A DNA stretch of 8,399 nucleotides from DASQDN01 sp035630195 (lineage in GTDB: Bacteria > Acidobacteriota > Terriglobia > Bryobacterales > Bryobacteraceae): assembly GCA_035630195.1 (NCBI GenBank), contig DASQLD010000006.1:1-8399 (forward strand), in the 5' to 3' direction. Of the stretch, positions 4,850-8,399 are shown piece by piece; position 1 is the stretch's first letter; each line of letters starts with the position of its first letter. A program made the position numbers and the translations under genes. The notes under the pieces were generated by a model. It did no database searches. It saw only the letters and a program-made list of their open reading frames with translations, and was not told the origin of the DNA.

Positions 4850-7176
4850 GTCCGCATTCTTGCGAGGAAGTAGAGCCCGAACAAGGAGAACACTGCGTCC
4901 GGAGCCCAGGCGGCTATGACGGCAGGCAACTGGTTCACGTTCCCGACTTGCTCAAAGAGCCGGCTTACCGCAAAGTAAGCGATCGCGATCCCGAAGCTGA
5001 CTCCAATGCCTGCCGTCGCGCCACGATTCGCGGCGATGAATGCGAATGGCACGGAGATAAGAGCCATGATGACGGCGAAGAGCGGGATCGCGAACTTCTT
5101 GTGAAATTGAACCTGCAAGCGAATGGTATCGAAACCGCTTTGCTTCAGCTCCTGAATATAAGAAGCAAGCTCGCGGAAGTTCATCTGCTTGTCCTGCTTT
5201 ACCTCCTTTAAGAAGTAGTTCGGCGGCTCCTGGAGTTCTGGAAAGGTCGACGTCTGACCCTTAAACGGATGGAAGGCCAATTCGTTACCGTTCTTGAAAT
5301 CGCGCCACCATCCGTCCTGAAAAATCCAGGTATCCAAATTACTTTCCCAGCGCGCTCGTTCGGCGAAGATATGACGCTTCAGGCGAAACGTATCCGGCTC
5401 TAATTCGTAAACGTGAACGTTCAACATCACTGCATCGGCAGCATCGAAATACTTGTAGTAGTAGATGCGTGGCGAGCCCGATCCGAAGATCCACTTCCGA
5501 TCCGGCCGCAGATACGTTTGCGAGGCGCGTCCCTTGATCTGATTCCGGATGGCGTCCTGGGTCTTGTTCGCATCGGGAATGACATAGTGATCGAAAGCGA
5601 ACAAACCCATACTCATCGCCGCGGCCGCCACAAAAACAGGAACTGCCAGACGGTAAAGGCTTACGCCGCATGCCTTCATAGCCGTTACTTCATTGTTCTT
5701 CGTGAGAATGCCGAACGTAATCAACACCGCGACAAGGACACTAACCGGTGTCAAATCGTAGAGAAGCATCGGTGTCAGATAGAAGAGATATTCCACGACC
5801 TTTGACATCGGTACGCCATTTTTCAAAATGTCGCTCAGCAGTTCGAAGAACTGATATACGTGCGTCATCATCACGAAGCTAACGAGGAGAACGCCGAAGT
5901 AGAACAGGAAGCTCATTAGTACGTAGTGATCGATGATCTGTGCGCCGATCGGAAGACGCCGCGTCCAGGCCGCCGGCGCAGCCGATGGAAGATTCCCCCG
6001 CAAGGAGGCATACCAGGCTTGTACCGATCCCTTGATGGCGCCGATGACGTCGCGGTCGCCGGGCCTCTCCATCCGCATCACCAAGAGGAACCCCGCTATG
6101 AGAAGGATGGCGTTGGGCAGCCACATCGCGGCTTCCACAGGAAGCGTTTTCTGGCGCGCAAGACCGATCAGCATGACGAGGCTCATGTAGTAAACAAAAG
6201 CCACGATTACGGTCATGACGAACGCAGAAGATTTCCCTCCCTTGCGGGTCGAGATCCCTAGTGGAACGCCGATCAACGCCAATAGGAGACAGGCCGGCGG
6301 CAAAACCAGCCGGTTATGAAGCTCTATTTTGGCGTCCACCGAAGTCTTCGCCTCGCGCATGAGAGGACCCATGTCCATTTCCACGAAGGGAACTCGAGGG
6401 CGAACCGCGCTGCGTTCGGCCGCCTGCAGAGTTTGCTCCAGACGCGGAAATGTCGTGCTGTAGTACTGCAGCAGGTTGTCCTGACCCACTTCATGTGTGC
6501 TGCCGTTCGTCAGGGATAGTTGGATATTGTTTCGCTCGACGTTCGGGACCGCAATTGCCTCTGCCGCGGTCGTGATACGAGGGGCGTCGCCGAGCTCACC
6601 CGAGTTGGTCTTCTTTCGCTTGTCGGGTGGAGTGATGTCGGCAAGGAAAACATTCTGCCAGCGAACTACCGGTCCTTGAATCACCTCGCCGACATACAGG
6701 ATCGTGTTGGGATTCAACTGTTCGGCGAAAACGCGGGGTTGAATTTCAGCTGTGAGCTGGGCGGCTACAAGCTTGTTGAGAAGCTTATATGTTTCACGGA
6801 CTGAGAGAGGGTTCAACCACGTCGATATTGCCGCGGTCAGCAGCATCGCGACAAACGCAAACGCGAGAACGGGACGGAGCAGACTTCGGCTGGAGATACC
6901 GCAAGCCCGCATGGCCGTTATCTCGGCGTCCGCGGACATCCGGCTCATTGCGATCAGCGTTCCCACCAGCACACCGACGGGAATGGTGAACGTTAGTGCC
7001 GGCGCAAGGAGGAGCAGGAAAAGATAACCTACGGTCTCCGGCGCCGCGGACCCGCGTACCAGTTGCTCGAACAACCGGCTGACGCTTCGCATAAACAACA
7101 CGAACGTGAACAGCAGACCGCCGAGCACTGCTCGCGAGGCGATCTCCCAAAAAACCGTTCGCCCGAGAAGACCCAT
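4846..7176 (-). CDS. lptF/lptG: Fused LptF/LptG-type permease (LPS export ABC transporter membrane component)
   Basis: This 776-residue protein is about twice the usual size of LptF or LptG because it carries two complete YjgP/YjgQ-type units. Unit 1 has membrane segments near 14-34, 50-76, 98-118, 287-308, 315-339 and 348-368, with a periplasmic domain at about 120-285. Unit 2 has them near 416-438, 463-489, 507-525, 692-714, 720-740 and 753-772, with a periplasmic domain at about 528-685. Each unit has the cytoplasmic coupling helix that contacts the LptB ATPase: EITAMRACGIS (85-95) and EVTAMKACGVS (496-506). A linker of about 45 residues joins them on the cytoplasmic side. The Lpt complex lifts lipopolysaccharide from the inner membrane toward LptC and LptA. 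LptB is not in the window. The ATG lies 3 bp after the TldD-like gene's stop, with no strong ribosome site, so translation is probably coupled. Confidence 0.92.
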   Translation of the reverse strand: MGLLGRTVFWEIASRAVLGGLLFTFVLFMRSVSRLFEQLVRGSAAPETVGYLFLLLLAPALTFTIPVGVLVGTLIAMSRMSADAEITAMRACGISSRSLLRPVLAFAFVAMLLTAAISTWLNPLSVRETYKLLNKLVAAQLTAEIQPRVFAEQLNPNTILYVGEVIQGPVVRWQNVFLADITPPDKRKKTNSGELGDAPRITTAAEAIAVPNVERNNIQLSLTNGSTHEVGQDNLLQYYSTTFPRLEQTLQAAERSAVRPRVPFVEMDMGPLMREAKTSVDAKIELHNRLVLPPACLLLALIGVPLGISTRKGGKSSAFVMTVIVAFVYYMSLVMLIGLARQKTLPVEAAMWLPNAILLIAGFLLVMRMERPGDRDVIGAIKGSVQAWYASLRGNLPSAAPAAWTRRLPIGAQIIDHYVLMSFLFYFGVLLVSFVMMTHVYQFFELLSDILKNGVPMSKVVEYLFYLTPMLLYDLTPVSVLVAVLITFGILTKNNEVTAMKACGVSLYRLAVPVFVAAAAMSMGLFAFDHYVIPDANKTQDAIRNQIKGRASQTYLRPDRKWIFGSGSPRIYYYKYFDAADAVMLNVHVYELEPDTFRLKRHIFAERARWESNLDTWIFQDGWWRDFKNGNELAFHPFKGQTSTFPELQEPPNYFLKEVKQDKQMNFRELASYIQELKQSGFDTIRLQVQFHKKFAIPLFAVIMALISVPFAFIAANRGATAGIGVSFGIAIAYFAVSRLFEQVGNVNQLPAVIAAWAPDAVFSLFGLYFLARMRT

Positions 7177-7179
7177 GCT

Positions 7180-8399
7180 TTAGCGATTGGCAGTCAGCGG
7201 TGGCGGAGGCACCACCGGCAATCTAGGCATTTCCTCCTGTGTCCGCTCGAGTTCCAAATCTTCAAAGAGAAGAGATGGTCCGACGACGGACGTCGGAGCG
7301 ACGTATCCTGTGCCGCCCATCGACATAGGGGCCAGCGTGTTCAAGTAGTGGAAAGCAACGCTATCATTCGATACCGCAATGATGTCGCGGAATGTGCGTA
7401 CCGAAAGCCCCCGGAGACTCAATCCTCGGATGAGCTCTTCCTTGCCATCAGGGTACACGCGATAAACGTGGAGGGGAGCGCTGACGGGACGGGCTCCGCC
7501 GCCACTCTGCGCCGATGCCATGAACATACGCCGTAGTTCGCTCTGAGCCGCAGTAGTCGGAAAGTCCATTCTGCGAACGATGATGCCGTACGGCTTGTTG
7601 CGATCCTGAATCATTTTCAGGAAACGGGCTCGCAGATCGTCCTTTGAAACCGATTCGGAAGAACGCACAAACAGATTAGTGATCGCAGCGGCATTTGCGC
7701 CAAAGGCGCCAGGTACGCGAGCGCGGCCGTTCGATGCCTGATAGCCTTTCACGGGTTGCCGAGTCAACAGGAAATTCTTGAGTCTGCCTTTCTCGACGAG
7801 CGTCAGCGGAGCCGGCACGACGCCTTCGTAGTCGAACTCGTAGAACCCGAGAAGTTGCGTCCCATTCCACACCTTTTGCGTAGGATCATCTACAAGATCC
7901 ATGAATTCGGGTAGCACGCGGGCATCGATGCGGCCTTCGAACTCACTCGGCAGAAACGGCGCCGGTCGGCCCGGTTCGGCGACCGGGCGACGGGTCAGCG
8001 CCAGGTGTGGGGCCAGAACTTCAGCGAGAATTTGTGGACCGGCAATGCCTTCGAAAAGCACCGGACCGGAATAGCTTTCGCCAGCGGGGGCGGCCGACAA
8101 GGCTTTGATCCTCTGACCTACTTGCTCGGCGATCTTGCGCAATTCAGCTTCCGAGGGCAGCGATTTTTCATCCAGAGCAGGCATGATAGCTGCGTCGCGC
8201 ACTGACATTCCGTCCGGCGCCTGACCGGACGCGCGGATCTGGATGGTACAGAGAGAATCAGGCGATCGAAGGGCGGACCCTTCCGAGTTCGTTAAATAGA
8301 AGCTCGCATCGGACGAATCGAAGTTCACACCAGACGAAAGAACCTCGGGATAAGAGCTGAACACGGCGGACAAACTGCGCACCCGCGCGGTCCAGGCAT
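7180..8399 (-). CDS. TldD/PmbA-family protein without the zinc motif, 5' end outside the window
   Basis: The frame is open through the window edge (five more codons plus two bases beyond the GTG at 8382), so that GTG is internal and the N-terminus is missing. At least 405 residues are present. Numbering from the GTG, VRSLSAVFSSYPEVLSSGV and the following strand-rich part fit the TldD/PmbA N-terminal domain. GPVLFEGIAGPQILAEVLAPH (106-126) aligns with the segment that carries HExxxH in TldD, but here reads AEVLAPH: the first His is Ala120 and the second is Pro125. Later LLTRQPVKGYQASNGRAR (205-222) matches the conserved C-terminal-domain core. It ends in a Pro-rich tail. TldD and TldE (PmbA) form a protease in which only TldD binds the metal, so this looks like the TldE-type partner or a pseudoenzyme. 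It is co-oriented with, and 3 bp from, the LPS permease gene. Confidence 0.85.
   Translation of the reverse strand, partial: AWTARVRSLSAVFSSYPEVLSSGVNFDSSDASFYLTNSEGSALRSPDSLCTIQIRASGQAPDGMSVRDAAIMPALDEKSLPSEAELRKIAEQVGQRIKALSAAPAGESYSGPVLFEGIAGPQILAEVLAPHLALTRRPVAEPGRPAPFLPSEFEGRIDARVLPEFMDLVDDPTQKVWNGTQLLGFYEFDYEGVVPAPLTLVEKGRLKNFLLTRQPVKGYQASNGRARVPGAFGANAAAITNLFVRSSESVSKDDLRARFLKMIQDRNKPYGIIVRRMDFPTTAAQSELRRMFMASAQSGGGARPVSAPLHVYRVYPDGKEELIRGLSLRGLSVRTFRDIIAVSNDSVAFHYLNTLAPMSMGGTGYVAPTSVVGPSLLFEDLELERTQEEMPRLPVVPPPPLTANR

Noticed and set aside
4814..4850. Terminator between the esterase and permease genes
   Set aside because: There are only 5-bp arms (CCTAG/CTAGG) around a 27-nt loop and one 5-bp mini-hairpin, with no T-run on either strand.
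7063..7536. 157-codon plus-strand frame over the LptFG/TldD junction
   Set aside because: It is antisense to two real genes, rich in His/Arg/Gln, and has no family resemblance.
8380..8382. GTG as the start codon of the TldD-like gene
   Set aside because: The frame remains open to the window edge, and family proteins have a longer N-terminal domain, so the true start is outside.

Overview
The window is about 8.4 kb of moderately GC-rich bacterial chromosome. It looks like Acidobacteriota, probably the Solibacter/Bryobacter side. Three things suggest this: Gfo/Idh/MocA oxidoreductase, DUF1080 and glucuronoyl esterase (CE15) genes together, many short secretory leaders, and a single-chain LptF/LptG double permease next to a TldD/PmbA-type gene. 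This assignment rests on recognising the gene families, not on a marker gene. I see no tRNA, rRNA, CRISPR array or insertion sequence, and no gene-free gap longer than about 190 bp.

Left part (1-2018): the C-terminal three quarters of a Gfo/Idh/MocA NAD(P)-dependent oxidoreductase (+) converge, with 18 bp between them, on a small secreted DUF1080 / 3-keto-glycoside-hydrolase-like protein (-). Just upstream of the DUF1080 start lies what reads as the last residues of a TonB-dependent outer-membrane receptor, broken upstream by a stop and an apparent frame change.

Middle (2211-4663): a secreted subclass-B3-like metallo-beta-lactamase-fold hydrolase (-) and a secreted CE15 glucuronoyl esterase (+) are transcribed divergently from a 71-bp spacer. 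The esterase stop codon is followed in the same frame by 61 more open codons, running exactly into the end of the next gene. They read like another gene's tail or a leftover C-terminus.

Right part (4846-8399): two minus-strand genes, 3 bp apart, encode a TldD/PmbA-related protein without the zinc motif (5' end outside the window) and a 776-residue protein holding two complete LptF/LptG-type permease units. This is an envelope-biogenesis operon (LPS export) unrelated to the carbohydrate genes.

Taken together, the left and middle genes fit plant-polysaccharide or glycoside breakdown: an esterase cutting glucuronoyl esters, a keto-glycoside-type hydrolase, an oxidoreductase, and the relic of a TonB receptor. 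The metallo-hydrolase/esterase pair lies between two orphan gene tails. I infer that it may have replaced older genes or been inserted among them. No wholly new system is evident. The most informative points are these two tails, the replaced catalytic acid in the esterase, the fused LPS permease and the degenerate TldD motif.
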